This document shows, piece after piece, positions 18,551-28,301 of a stretch of DNA of 64,000 nt; the stretch's first letter is position 1; every line of letters begins with the position of its first letter. Origin of the DNA: Pseudohalioglobus sediminis (GTDB taxonomy: Bacteria > Pseudomonadota > Gammaproteobacteria > Pseudomonadales > Halieaceae). The stretch is from NCBI RefSeq assembly GCF_008370495.1, contig NZ_VTUX01000008.1, forward strand, positions 124,001 to 188,000. Direction: 5' to 3'. Under the pieces are notes generated by a model that was given only the letters and a program-made list of their open reading frames with translations, did not search any database and was not told the DNA's origin. The position numbers and the translations under genes were made by a program.

Positions 18551-18910
<360 letters not shown>

Positions 18911-18952
18911 TCAGGGCACCCCGGGGGTGCCCGTATTCAGAATCAAGCGCGC

Positions 18953-19672
18953 TTACATGCTCTTGGAGATGGAAACCACGACGGTGTCTTCACCCCAATC
19001 GGTGCCAAACACCTCGTCTTCATCCAGGGTAGTGCCGACATACGTCGCACCGAGGTCCACGCCCATTACCGACCAGGTCAGACCCACTGAGTAATCAGTG
19101 TAGGAGTCCTCACCGTCTGACAGGAAGCCGCCGTCCTCATCCAGGTCGTTGAAGCCAACGTGGAAATCAAGCGACCAGTTCTCGGCGAAGCCCCAGCTGT
19201 AATCGGCGTAGTAGTAGAAGAACTTGTCGGTACCGCCGTAGTAGTCGTCGGAATAGGCCATACCCAGAGTGAGGTCATGCCAGGAGAAGCTGCCATAGAT
19301 TTCCTGGTAGTCACCGTTGTCGCCATCGTCTCCGGGATAGTCGTAGTAGAGGTAGCCCACGTCGATGGCAGAGTTCTCGCCAACGTCCATGCCCCAGCCG
19401 ATGTAGTAGTCCAGTTCCAGGGAACCGTCGAAGCCGTCGACGCTGTCGAAGTCTACGGACGAGCCCCAGGTACCGATGTAGATGCCGTTATCGAAGGCGA
19501 GGTCGAAACCGCCCTGGATCGCGATATCTTCATCCGACTGGGAGATACCGCGGAAGCGGTAGTCACTTACCAGGGCAACGTTGGCACTGATTTCAGCAGC
19601 CTGCACAGTGGTGGCGGTGGCGCCGGCCAGAACAGAGGCGGCGATCGCGGCGGGAAGTACTTTTTTCAACAT
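18953..19672 (-). CDS. TorF family putative outer-membrane porin
   Basis: A 239-aa protein starting at the ATG at 19672, chosen for its signal peptide (MLKKVLPAAIAASVLAGATATTVQAA). The mature chain has alternating Tyr/Trp/Asp strands starting NVALVSDYRFRGISQSD, the TorF family signature, and ends in a hydrophobic C-terminal strand. A 10- to 12-strand outer-membrane barrel is expected. Genes of this family are often next to glnK-amt, and here it heads their operon. A role in passing small nitrogen compounds across the outer membrane is inferred from this linkage. Confidence 0.85.
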   Translation of the reverse strand: MLKKVLPAAIAASVLAGATATTVQAAEISANVALVSDYRFRGISQSDEDIAIQGGFDLAFDNGIYIGTWGSSVDFDSVDGFDGSLELDYYIGWGMDVGENSAIDVGYLYYDYPGDDGDNGDYQEIYGSFSWHDLTLGMAYSDDYYGGTDKFFYYYADYSWGFAENWSLDFHVGFNDLDEDGGFLSDGEDSYTDYSVGLTWSVMGVDLGATYVGTTLDEDEVFGTDWGEDTVVVSISKSM

Positions 19673-19772
19673 GTTTCTCTCTCCAAAAAAGACGTGTCTA
19701 GGTGTCAGATCTGTATGCGTCATCTCTACTCGGGCACATTGTGCGCGCTATACATCTCTGACTGCGGGGATT

Positions 19773-19787
19773 GCAGAGCGTGTGCCA
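19773..19787 (-). promoter_or_regulatory. Sigma-54 (RpoN) -24/-12 promoter of torF-glnK-amt
   Basis: Read on the minus strand the site is TGGCAC, five bases, CTGC. It matches the consensus TGGCAC-N5-TTGC at all but one position, with the invariant GG and GC at the correct spacing. The predicted start is near 19761, giving a leader of about 90 nt before the torF ATG. Such a promoter requires an activator, and NtrC-like sites lie about 120 bp upstream. Confidence 0.8.
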
Positions 19788-19906
19788 CAAATTATTTTTC
19801 TTATATTTTTCAGAAGGTTAAAGGATATTCTGGCGTTTGAATGCCGCCCCCGCGCACTGTCTCGCGCCGTCCCGCTGCACCGTGGCAGCGCAGCCACGGG
19901 GCCTGC

Positions 19907-19940
19907 TGCACCAATACGGTGCGCTAATCTGGTGCGCACC
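19907..19940 (-). promoter_or_regulatory. NtrC-like activator binding sites
   Basis: TGCACC, five bases, GGTGCG (19907-19923) matches the NtrC palindrome TGCACC-N5-GGTGCA at 11 of 12 positions. A weaker overlapping copy (GCGCT, five bases, GGTGC; 19921-19935) runs into another GGTGCGCACC palindrome (19931-19940). The location 120-150 bp upstream of the sigma-54 element is the usual enhancer distance. Confidence 0.7.
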
Positions 19941-20051
19941 TTCCCTGTGCATTGTCATGGTCACTGCCTGCGGCGGCATATGATCTGTGTTCACCGCGAC
20001 AAATGAACTAGAATCGCGGGGCGAGCCCGCAATAAAACCGAGACCACGACT

Positions 20052-20315
20052 ATGCCGATCAAACCACCCCCTCCCCCCTGGGAAGTCATGCAACAAGTGA
20101 GCGAGATGGTGGGCGGCGCGGCCCTGAAGGGAGAAGTGGACAAAGGCGTGCGCGCCCTGGCTCAGTCAGCCCTCACGCGACTGGACGTGGTCAGCAGGGA
20201 AGAATTCGATGCCCAGTCAGAAATCCTGCGGCGCACGCGCGAGCGTGTGGTGGCACTGGAAGCAGAACTGGAAGAACTGACCCGGGAGCTGGAGTCCCTG
20301 TCCACGGAAAACTGA
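20052..20315 (+). CDS. ubiK: UbiK family ubiquinone biosynthesis accessory factor
   Basis: An 87-aa protein of the BMFP/UbiK (YqiC) family. The N-terminus is amphipathic (PPPPWEVMQQVSEMV), followed by ALTRLDVVSREEFDAQ, the conserved junction, and a C-terminal coiled coil (about 55-85) that trimerises. It helps the soluble Ubi enzyme assembly. It is followed 51 bp later by the yifB-type gene, a neighbour often seen in gammaproteobacteria. Confidence 0.88.
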   Translation: MPIKPPPPPWEVMQQVSEMVGGAALKGEVDKGVRALAQSALTRLDVVSREEFDAQSEILRRTRERVVALEAELEELTRELESLSTEN

Positions 20316-20366
20316 ATAACGGCCACATGCCGGCAGGAAGCCGGCGGGCCTGCTCAAGGAAGAGCG

Positions 20367-21857
20367 ATGGAATTAGCGGTTATTCACAGCAGGGCGCTGT
20401 CGGGCCTGTCGGCACCCCCGGTGCGCGTGGAGGCCCACCTGTCTAACGGCTTGCCCGCCTTCAATATCGTCGGGTTGCCGGAAACAGCAGTGCGCGAGAG
20501 CAAGGAGCGCGTGCGCAGCGCCATTATCAATTCCCACTTCGAGTTCCCCGACCGGCGCATCACTATCAACCTCGCCCCCGCCGACCTGCCCAAGGAAGGC
20601 GGCCGTTTCGACCTGCCGATTGCACTCGGCATTCTGCTCGCCTCCGGGCAGTTGCAGGACCAGCTGCAAACACTACACGAATACCTCGGTGAACTGGCCC
20701 TGGACGGCAGCCTGTGTGCAGTTCCCGGCGTGGTCTGCGCGGCACTGGCCGCCACGGCCTGCGAGCACACCCTGGTGGTACCCGACAGCTGCGCAGGCAA
20801 TGCCGGCCAGGTTCCTGGCGCCCGCATCATCGCGGCGCCGGACCTGCTCTCACTTTGCGCCCATATCAACGGCGCCGAGGTCATCAGTCCACACCGCGCC
20901 AGCGCACCGCAGGAATCCGACTCCTGCCCTGACCTGTGCGACGTGGTGGGCCAGTTGAGCGCGCGCCGGGCACTGGAAATCGCTGCCTGCGGAGCCCACA
21001 ACCTGCTGCTCAGCGGCCCACCGGGAACCGGCAAAACCCTGCTGGCAAGCCGCCTGCCCGGCATACTGCCGCCGCTATCAGAGGAGGAGGCCCTGGTAGC
21101 ACTCGCCCTGCGCGACTTCCACGGCGACGAAGATGCGGCCCGGGGTGCGCGGCTGCGCCCGTTTCGCGCGCCACATCACAGCGCCAGCGCCGCGGCGTTG
21201 ATCGGCGGCGGCCGGCATCCACGCCCGGGGGAGGCATCCCTCGCCCACGGCGGCGTACTGTTCCTGGATGAACTGCCCGAATTCAGCCGCCCGTGTCGCG
21301 AGGTGCTGCGTGAACCGCTGGAATCGGGCCGGGTAACGCTTTCCCGCGCCGCGCACAAGCTGAGCTACCCGGCAAGCTTCCAGCTGGTGGCAGCCATGAA
21401 TCCCTGTCCGTGCGGCTACCTCGGCGACCCTGAGCGGCCCTGCCGCTGCACCCCGGAACAGGTGCAACGCTATGCCGGCCGCATCTCGGGGCCGCTGCTG
21501 GATCGCATCGACCTGCACATTGCCGTACCTCGCCAGTCACCGGGGCTGCTGTTGCAGCCGGGCGCTGGCGGTGAACCCTCTGCGGCGGTGCGCGCCAGGG
21601 TCATCCAGTGCCGCGAGCGACAGCTCGCCCGCCAGCAGTGCACCAATGCGGCCTTACAGAGCGAGCAACTGCTGAACGCCTGCCAGCTGGGCAGAGCCGA
21701 ACGCACCCTGCTGGAAGACGCCGCCCGGCGTATGCAATTATCCGGGCGAGCCCTGCATCGCACCCTTCGCGTGGCGCGCAGCATAGCCGATATGGCAGCG
21801 CACGCCACCGTGACCTGCGCACATCTCAGCGAAGCCCTTGGCTACCGGACACCCTGA
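20367..21857 (+). CDS. comM: YifB/ComM family Mg chelatase-like AAA+ ATPase
   Basis: A 496-aa protein of full family length. An N-terminal Lon-protease-like ChlI domain (about 20-140, with VRVEAHLSNGLPAFNIVGLPE) precedes the AAA+ core. Walker A is GPPGTGKT near residue 220, Walker B is GVLFLDELPEF, and AMNPCPCGYLGD is the Cys motif. ComM promotes branch migration during natural transformation; family membership is sure, the role here is inferred. A small hairpin (GCCGGC repeated) separates it from ubiK. Confidence 0.9.
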   Translation: MELAVIHSRALSGLSAPPVRVEAHLSNGLPAFNIVGLPETAVRESKERVRSAIINSHFEFPDRRITINLAPADLPKEGGRFDLPIALGILLASGQLQDQLQTLHEYLGELALDGSLCAVPGVVCAALAATACEHTLVVPDSCAGNAGQVPGARIIAAPDLLSLCAHINGAEVISPHRASAPQESDSCPDLCDVVGQLSARRALEIAACGAHNLLLSGPPGTGKTLLASRLPGILPPLSEEEALVALALRDFHGDEDAARGARLRPFRAPHHSASAAALIGGGRHPRPGEASLAHGGVLFLDELPEFSRPCREVLREPLESGRVTLSRAAHKLSYPASFQLVAAMNPCPCGYLGDPERPCRCTPEQVQRYAGRISGPLLDRIDLHIAVPRQSPGLLLQPGAGGEPSAAVRARVIQCRERQLARQQCTNAALQSEQLLNACQLGRAERTLLEDAARRMQLSGRALHRTLRVARSIADMAAHATVTCAHLSEALGYRTP

Positions 21858-21995
21858 ACGGCGCACTGGCGTTGCCGCTGTCAGTAAAGGCATGTCCCGG
21901 GGCTTCGCAGGGTTATGGGTCGGCGCGGCGGCCTGTACACGCGGCCGGCCATGCGCGAACATGTGCGGCCTTGAGACGGGCAAGCGAGGCCGGGT

Positions 21996-23135
21996 GTGAG
22001 CGCAAAACAGAACAACGACAGCGGGCAGGACGGCCTGGCCAGGAACGCTCTGCTGGTACTTGCAGTGCTGGCCCTGCTGTACACCTGCTATTTCGCCTCG
22101 TCGCTGCTCATTCCCCTGGTCCTGGCCGCCATGCTGGCCCTGCCGTTGCATCCGGCGGTACATTTCCTGCGTCAGTACTACGTGCCCAGGGCGGTGTCGG
22201 GGGTGATCCTGCTCGCGGCTATCGGCGTGCCCTTCACCTTGCTGGGTATGCAGCTGGCGGAGCCCGCTGAGCGCTGGCTTGACCGTGCGCCCGAACTCAC
22301 CCGCAAGGTAAACCAGCAACTGGAAAGCCTGACCGAGGCGCTGGTGTCCGGCCCCGAGGAAGCGGCTGTACCCGCAGAGGAAGAAGCCTCCGCGCTGTCG
22401 CGCCTGTTTGGCTGGTTCAGCGATGCAGAAGAACAGGAAAAAGCCAGCACAGAGGCTGCCAACCAGGAGATCTCGCGCCAGCTGGGCTTGCGCGGCTTGC
22501 AGGCGATGCTGGACATCATCGCTGAAATGCCGGTTTTCCTGGCGCAATTTTTCGCGGTGCTGATCCTGGTCCTGTTCATGCTGGTGTATGGCCCGGGCAT
22601 CTATTACGCCGGCATTGAGTCGATGCCCCAGATTCGCAACAAGGACGAAGCCCGGGCGCTGGTCATCGACACCCAGCGCGAGTTGTCGCGCTACATTTTT
22701 ACCGTGTCCGTCATCAACCTGGGCCTGGGGCTGGCAACATCACTGGCGCTGTGGCTGCTGAATTTCGAAGATCCACTGTTCTGGGGTACGCTGGTGGCGT
22801 TGCTCAATTTCGCCCCTTACGTCGGGCCATTGATTGCCGCGATCGCTATCAGCCTGGCGGGCTTTGACCAATACGGCCTGGGCTGGGCTGCGCTGGTTCC
22901 CACCGCGGTCTACTTTGCCATCAACACGCTGGAATCACAGTTGGTTACCCCGGTGGCCCTGGGGCGCACCGTTGCCATCAACCCCCTTTTCACCATGATC
23001 TGGCTGATGCTGTGGGGATGGTTGTGGGGCGCCGCCGGTGTGCTCATCGCCGTGCCCCTGCTGGTCTGTATCAAGCTGATCCTGTCGCGGCTGCACCTGC
23101 TCGAGCCCTGGCTCAAGGTAATCGAGGCGCGCTAA
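21996..23135 (+). CDS. AI-2E family transporter / permease
   Basis: A 379-aa polytopic protein starting at a GTG codon at 21996. Seven or eight helices are visible, with a hydrophilic loop at about 110-160 and the family's C-terminal PLLVCIKLILSRL. The middle motif LVALLNFAPYVGPLIAA is characteristic of the AI-2E/PerM-type family. Substrates differ among members, so none is assigned. It precedes an MscS-type channel by 96 bp. Confidence 0.82.
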   Translation: MSAKQNNDSGQDGLARNALLVLAVLALLYTCYFASSLLIPLVLAAMLALPLHPAVHFLRQYYVPRAVSGVILLAAIGVPFTLLGMQLAEPAERWLDRAPELTRKVNQQLESLTEALVSGPEEAAVPAEEEASALSRLFGWFSDAEEQEKASTEAANQEISRQLGLRGLQAMLDIIAEMPVFLAQFFAVLILVLFMLVYGPGIYYAGIESMPQIRNKDEARALVIDTQRELSRYIFTVSVINLGLGLATSLALWLLNFEDPLFWGTLVALLNFAPYVGPLIAAIAISLAGFDQYGLGWAALVPTAVYFAINTLESQLVTPVALGRTVAINPLFTMIWLMLWGWLWGAAGVLIAVPLLVCIKLILSRLHLLEPWLKVIEAR

Positions 23136-23231
23136 CGCCAGTCCCTGGCGCCGGTGCCGACACAGCTGGCACAGAACCTGCTTCTTCCCTCCCCCAAGTA
23201 CTGACTCATCACTTAAGGAGGTTGGGAACAG

Positions 23232-24395
23232 ATGTCTGAGATTATCGAGCAACTGGGCAAGTGGCTGCAGCATGTGCTCGCCAACAATACCCTGTATGAC
23301 TGGCTGGTGGCGCTGGCTCTGGCCGGAGGCGCCTTTCTGCTGTTGATGTTCCTGCGCCGGGTAGTGCCGGCGCGCATGAAAATACTGGCGCAACGCACGG
23401 CCACGGAATGGGACGACGCCGTCGCCGAGATGCTGACCAGCACGCGACTGCTGGCGCTGGCGATCGTGGCTCTCTACCTCGGTAGCCTGCACCTGGAACT
23501 GCGGCCGGGGCTGCGCTCGATGCTGACCACCGTGGTGACCATCACCCTGTTTCTGCAGATCGGTCTCTGGCTTAACCGCCTGCTGGTGGACTGGTTGCAG
23601 CGAGACCGCGCCTGGCGCCGTGACGAGGACCCGGGCAATGTTGCGGTGGTCAACGCGCTCGGGTTTGTTGCCCGTGTGGCGCTGTGGGCAGTGGTGTTGC
23701 TGCTGGTGCTGGACAATATCGGCATCAACGTCACTGCGCTGGTGGCCGGCCTTGGCGTGGGCGGTATCGCCGTCGCGCTGGCGGTACAGAACATCCTGGG
23801 CGACCTGTTCGCCTCCCTGTCCATCGCTTTGGACAAACCCTTTGCCGTGGGCGATTTCCTGATCATTGATGACCTGCTTGGCACGGTCGAAAACATCGGC
23901 CTGAAAACCACGCGGCTGCGCAGCCTGTCCGGCGAGCAACTGGTTTTCTCCAACACCGACCTGCTGTCCAGCCGCGTGCGCAACTACGGGCGCATGTACG
24001 AACGCCGTGTTGTATTCAAGCTGGGCGTGACCTACAGCACGCCGCGCGACGCCCTGAAGCGCATTCCGGAGGTGATTCGCGAGGTGATCGAAGCGCAGGA
24101 GGAGGTGCGCTTCGACCGTTCTCACTTCCAGGCCTATGGCGATTTTTCCCTGGACTTCGAGACCGTTTACTTCGTTCTGAAAGCCGACTACAACTACTAC
24201 ATGGACGTACAGCAGGCGATCAACCTGGCCATCCACCAACGCTTCGAGGAGATGGGCGTGGACTTCGCCTTCCCCACCCAGACCATACACCTGGTCAGCG
24301 AGGCATCACCCGCTGACGCCAGCGCAGACGTTCGCGACGGTGCGCGCAAGTTGAGTGCAGAGGCCGACGCAGGGGACGCGTCGGCAGCCGCCTGA
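23232..24395 (+). CDS. MscS family mechanosensitive ion channel
   Basis: A 387-aa protein with an AAGGAGG ribosome-binding site just upstream of the ATG at 23232. Several N-terminal helices lead to the pore-lining helix and conserved beta domain (VAGLGVGGIAVALAVQNILGD). The cytoplasmic vestibule follows (KTTRLRSLSGEQLVFSN). It should open on hypo-osmotic shock. It is followed 28 bp later by an MgtC-type gene, so both may be co-transcribed. Confidence 0.88.
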   Translation: MSEIIEQLGKWLQHVLANNTLYDWLVALALAGGAFLLLMFLRRVVPARMKILAQRTATEWDDAVAEMLTSTRLLALAIVALYLGSLHLELRPGLRSMLTTVVTITLFLQIGLWLNRLLVDWLQRDRAWRRDEDPGNVAVVNALGFVARVALWAVVLLLVLDNIGINVTALVAGLGVGGIAVALAVQNILGDLFASLSIALDKPFAVGDFLIIDDLLGTVENIGLKTTRLRSLSGEQLVFSNTDLLSSRVRNYGRMYERRVVFKLGVTYSTPRDALKRIPEVIREVIEAQEEVRFDRSHFQAYGDFSLDFETVYFVLKADYNYYMDVQQAINLAIHQRFEEMGVDFAFPTQTIHLVSEASPADASADVRDGARKLSAEADAGDASAAA

Positions 24396-24423
24396 TCGCA
24401 GCCGCGAAAGAGGATAGAGAGCC

Positions 24424-24849
24424 ATGCCGGAGATCACACTCGACACCACGCAGATACTGCGCCACCTGTTTCTGCTGGGCATCACCTTTGCCCTCGCCCT
24501 GCCCATCGCCCTCAACCGCGAGCACAGCGCCAGGGGCGCGGGGCTGCGCACCTTCCCACTGGTCGCCATTGCTTCCTGTGCGTTCATGCTGGTGGGCATG
24601 AGCGTGTACCAGGGGTCCGATGCGGAAGCGCGCGTGATGTACGGCATCATCACGGGCATGGGTTTTATTGGCGGCGGCTCGATCATCAAGACTGACGCGG
24701 GCGCCTCCGGCACGGCCACCGCCGCGGGTATCTGGATGACCGGGGCTATCGGCATCTCCGTCGCCTACTCGCGCTACGAAATTGCCCTGGTATTATCTAT
24801 CGTGGGCTTCCTGATCTTCCAGTTCTCGGGCTTCCTGAAAAGGGAATAG
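24424..24849 (+). CDS. MgtC/SapB family membrane protein
   Basis: A 141-aa protein with four to five helices. It has the MgtC-type arginine in ALPIALNREHSARGAGLRTFPLV and the glycine-rich GIITGMGFIGGGSIIK. It lacks the long C-terminal soluble domain of Salmonella MgtC, so it is a short SapB-type member. Roles in magnesium stress or ATP synthase control are known for the longer proteins only. It is probably in one transcript with the MscS gene. Confidence 0.82.
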   Translation: MPEITLDTTQILRHLFLLGITFALALPIALNREHSARGAGLRTFPLVAIASCAFMLVGMSVYQGSDAEARVMYGIITGMGFIGGGSIIKTDAGASGTATAAGIWMTGAIGISVAYSRYEIALVLSIVGFLIFQFSGFLKRE

Positions 24850-24951
24850 CGCGCTGGCAGCGGTGCCGCGCGTGAATGTGCCGGCGCCGTCGCGGTGTAA
24901 GTTTTTCAATGCCGCAAGGCAACTCTTACACCAGGCGACCCGTCACAGACG

Positions 24952-25983
24952 CTATTGGCTGTCGCGCAGGCGCCCGCGATAGCGGCTGCGTGCGAGCTGC
25001 TGCATATCCTCAACGGTATCGCTCTCGTCCATGATTTCGCGACCAAGCAGCGTCTCCACCGCATCTTCGAGAGTGACGATGCCGGCGGTCTGGCCGTACT
25101 CATCCTCCACCAGGAACAGGTGCTCGCGGCGCTTGAGAAAGCGGTCCAGCAACTGCAGCACGGGGAGCTCTTCGCGCACGCGGAAAATTGGCAGCACGAA
25201 CTCGCGCAGGGGCTCGTCTTCCTTGCCCTCGTGCTCCTCGGCGAACATACGCGTGCGCAGTACCAGGCCAATGACATTGTCTATGTCGCCCTCGAAGACA
25301 GGTATACGCGTGAACGGCGACTCGCCCAGTTCCTCCAGCGCCGCGGCCAGGCTCAGCGAGCCATCCAGTGCCGTGACCACCGTGCGTGGCGTGAGAATTT
25401 CACCAGTAGTGGTTTCGCGCAGCAACAGGATGTTTTCCAGCAGTTCACTCTCCTGCGGGCCCAGCGCCCCTTCCTTGCGCCCGAGGCGCGCCAGCGCAGC
25501 CAACTCCTCGCGACTGATGCTGCTGGCCTCGCCCTTGGCGAAGGAGCGTGTGATCAGCGCGGACAACCAGACAAAGGGGAACAGCAACTTCACCAGCACC
25601 CGAATCACGAAGGCCGACGGCAAGGCCAGCTGCTTCCAGAAGGTAGCGCCAAGGGTCTTGGGGATAATCTCGGAAAAATAGAGGATGGCCAACGTCAGCA
25701 CAAATGCCACCAGCGTTTCATACTGGGCGCCAAAGACCCGCAAGGCCTGCGCACCGACCCCTGCAGCGCCCATGGTATGGGCAAACGTATTCAGGATCAG
25801 GATGCTGGATATGGACTGGTCCAGGTCATCGCGTACCGCTTTCAGGACCTGGGCCCGGCGCGGCTTGCTCTTGATCTGGCTTTCGACGAACCCCGGGGTT
25901 ACCGACAACAGCACGGCCTCGAGGATCGAACACATGAAGGATACGCCGATGGCGATTATCAGGTAAATGACCAGCAGGGTCAT
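24952..25983 (-). CDS. CNNM/DUF21 transporter with CBS domains
   Basis: A 343-aa protein. The ATG at 25983 (MTLLVIYLIIAIGV) is preferred to a TTG four codons upstream. The DUF21 membrane domain covers residues about 1-170 (SFMCSILEAVLLSVTPG, FSEIIPKTLGA). Two CBS domains follow (ILTPRTVVTALDGS, then HLFLVEDEYGQTAGIVTLEDAVETLLG). It lacks the C-terminal CorC/transporter-associated domain. The family handles Mg/Co efflux or regulation, which fits the neighbouring MgtC-like gene. Confidence 0.82.
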   Translation of the reverse strand: MTLLVIYLIIAIGVSFMCSILEAVLLSVTPGFVESQIKSKPRRAQVLKAVRDDLDQSISSILILNTFAHTMGAAGVGAQALRVFGAQYETLVAFVLTLAILYFSEIIPKTLGATFWKQLALPSAFVIRVLVKLLFPFVWLSALITRSFAKGEASSISREELAALARLGRKEGALGPQESELLENILLLRETTTGEILTPRTVVTALDGSLSLAAALEELGESPFTRIPVFEGDIDNVIGLVLRTRMFAEEHEGKEDEPLREFVLPIFRVREELPVLQLLDRFLKRREHLFLVEDEYGQTAGIVTLEDAVETLLGREIMDESDTVEDMQQLARSRYRGRLRDSQ

Positions 25984-26117
25984 GGGAATGGTCAAACCTT
26001 CTCAGCAGTATGGGGCGCCTATTCTATCTGAAAAAGCCAGGCCGGACCTCACCTCCGGGCCCTTTCCCGGAGGCGGTCCTGTTGCCGGCAGCGGCCCGCC
26101 GGCCCTGCGCCGGCGGT

Positions 26118-28274
26118 TTATTCGAAGGCACGGCCCTCACGCGCCATAGCCAGCAGCAGTTGCGGTGGCTCGAACGCTTCCCCGTAGTCGCGGGCCAGCT
26201 CCCTGGCGCGGTCGGCGAAGGCCTGCACGCCATAGGCGTTGACGCACTGGTAAACACCACCGGTGTGCGGCGGAAAACCGATACCCATGATCGAGCCGAT
26301 ATTGCCGTCGGCAACCGAGGTCAGGGTACCTTCCTCCATGATGCGTATGGCTTCCAGCACCTGTGAGAACAGCAGCCGGTCTTTCACATCCTGGTAGGGA
26401 ATATCGGTGTAACCATCAGCCGCGAACTTCTGCTTCAGGCCGGCCCAGGTAGTCAGCTTCTTGCCGTTTTCATCGTAGTCGTAGAAGCCGGCGCCCTTGG
26501 CCTGACCGGTGCGCCCGGCCTCTTCCACCATATAGCGAATAACCTCCGCTTCCGCGCTTGGCGCCCACTCCTTACCGGCTGCCTCGGCATCCGCCTGGCG
26601 CTGTTGCGCACCGTGGTAGGCGGTTTCCAGGGAAATGGTATCCAGCGTCTCCAGCGGCCCCATGGGCGAGCCGTTGAAGGCGGCGCCATTCTCTATCAGC
26701 GCCGGATTCACGCCCTCGGCCAGCATGCGCTGCCCCTGGGTAATGGTTTCCCCGATCACCCGGGTGGTAAAGAAGCCCGGGGCATCTTTCACCACGATGG
26801 GTTTCTTGCCCAGTTTCTGCGCCAGGTCAAAGGCCCAGGCCAGGGACTCGGGCGAGGTCTGCTCACCGGTGATAATCTCCACCAGCGGCATGCGTTCGGC
26901 CGGCGCGAAAAAGTGCATGCCGATGAAGTTCTGCGGCCGGGATGAGGCCTGGGCCAGCTCCGTGATGGGCAGGGCCGAGGTGTTGCTGGCGAATATAGCG
27001 CTGTCACCGAGCACCGCTTCCGTTTCGCGCGTGACCGCCGCCTTGACCTCGCGATTCTCGAATACCGCCTCGATCACCAGGTCACAGCCGGCGAGGTCAT
27101 TCACATCCGCCGTGGGGTGGATGCGCGCCAGCAGTTTCTCTGCCTGCGCCGCGTCGATACGCCGGTTTTTTTCACAGGCGCTTGCAGCGTAGGCCTTGCC
27201 CTTGTCTGCGTTTTCCTGGTTGATGTCCTTGAGTACCACCTCGATACCCACCTTGGCGGCGGCGAAGGCGATGCCGGCTCCCATGACGCCGGCACCGAGT
27301 ATTCCCAACTTGCGCACCTCCGTCTTGTCGATGCCCTGCGGCCGCGAGGCGCCGGCATCCAGCTTGTTCATCTGCACGAAGAACGTGGTCATCATATTGC
27401 GCGATACCTGGTCCAGCAGCAGGCGCTGGAAGTAACGCGCTTCCACCCGGTGGGCGGTGTCATAATCCACCCGGGCCGTGTCAATCACCGCGGCGATGAT
27501 CACCTGCGGCGCGGTCATGTTGCCCCGGGTCTGGTTCATCACGTTCACCGGGCCAAAGTAGGTCAGCCCCTGGGTGGCGGCATCCTCGGGGCCGCCGCCC
27601 GGAATGCTGTATCCCGGTTGCTCCCAGGGCTGCGCCGCCTCGGGATTCGCCAGTAGCCATTCCTTGGCCTTCGCCGCCATGGCATCCTCGTCTGCCGCCA
27701 GCTCATGTACCAGGCCCTTCTCCAGTGCTTTCGCCGCCACCAGCTGCTTGCCTTGGGAGATCAGCGTGAGCGCTTCCTGCATGCCCAGCATGCGCACCAT
27801 ACGCACCACACCACCGGCGCCGGGCATCAGTCCGAGCATGGCTTCGGGCAGGCCGATTTTGACTTTCGGGCTGTCCAGGGCAATGCGGTAGTGACAGGCC
27901 AGGGCAATCTCGTAGCCACCGCCCAGGGCAGGACCATTGATTCCCACTGCCACCGGCACACCCAGTTGCTCCAGGCGGGCCAGCGGCGCCTTGGCCTCGA
28001 GGATGCCGTCGAACATGCGCTGGCGCTCCTCCGCGGGCGGATCCAGGTCCATCTCCAGCATGGCGCTGATATCGCCGCCGGCAAAAAACTGTCCGGGCTT
28101 GCCCGAGCGCACGTAAACGCCCTTGATCTCGTCGCGCATGGCCTCCAGTTCATCCAGCGCCCTGGGCATGGCCTCGGCGTACTCATCGCCCATAACGTTG
28201 ACTGCCTTGCCCTCCTGGTCGAAGATCAGTTCAACGATGCCATCGGCATCTTTTTCCAGTCTGATGTAGCTCAT
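26118..28274 (-). CDS. fadB: Multifunctional enoyl-CoA hydratase/3-hydroxyacyl-CoA dehydrogenase (FadB/FadJ-like)
   Basis: A 718-aa two-module protein. The N-terminal crotonase keeps both catalytic glutamates in ALGGGYEIALACHYRIA and GLPEAMLGLMPGAGG. The C-terminal dehydrogenase has the NAD-binding LGILGAGVMGAGIA and the catalytic histidine in IGMHFFAPAERMPLVEI, followed by two HADH C-domains. It converts enoyl-CoA to 3-ketoacyl-CoA. It is downstream of the thiolase at 28302 (27-bp gap) in the same direction, so the pair forms a complete beta-oxidation unit. Whether it is FadB or FadJ cannot be settled by eye. Confidence 0.88.
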   Translation of the reverse strand: MSYIRLEKDADGIVELIFDQEGKAVNVMGDEYAEAMPRALDELEAMRDEIKGVYVRSGKPGQFFAGGDISAMLEMDLDPPAEERQRMFDGILEAKAPLARLEQLGVPVAVGINGPALGGGYEIALACHYRIALDSPKVKIGLPEAMLGLMPGAGGVVRMVRMLGMQEALTLISQGKQLVAAKALEKGLVHELAADEDAMAAKAKEWLLANPEAAQPWEQPGYSIPGGGPEDAATQGLTYFGPVNVMNQTRGNMTAPQVIIAAVIDTARVDYDTAHRVEARYFQRLLLDQVSRNMMTTFFVQMNKLDAGASRPQGIDKTEVRKLGILGAGVMGAGIAFAAAKVGIEVVLKDINQENADKGKAYAASACEKNRRIDAAQAEKLLARIHPTADVNDLAGCDLVIEAVFENREVKAAVTRETEAVLGDSAIFASNTSALPITELAQASSRPQNFIGMHFFAPAERMPLVEIITGEQTSPESLAWAFDLAQKLGKKPIVVKDAPGFFTTRVIGETITQGQRMLAEGVNPALIENGAAFNGSPMGPLETLDTISLETAYHGAQQRQADAEAAGKEWAPSAEAEVIRYMVEEAGRTGQAKGAGFYDYDENGKKLTTWAGLKQKFAADGYTDIPYQDVKDRLLFSQVLEAIRIMEEGTLTSVADGNIGSIMGIGFPPHTGGVYQCVNAYGVQAFADRARELARDYGEAFEPPQLLLAMAREGRAFE

Positions 28275-28301
28275 CTCAACTCAACTCCAATACTGAGGGC
28301 G

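Larger units (their letters stand above)
19673..20051. other. Divergent control region between torF and ubiK
   Basis: About 380 bp without a supported gene. It holds the sigma-54 element (19773-19787), NtrC-like palindromes (19907-19940) and, to the right, the presumed vegetative promoter of ubiK, which I cannot pin down. Confidence 0.6.

Noticed and set aside
26010-26117. Terminator after the FadB-like gene
   Set aside because: GC-rich palindromes (CCGCCGG/CCGGCGG) are present but without a T-run on the minus strand, so they are not listed as a terminator.
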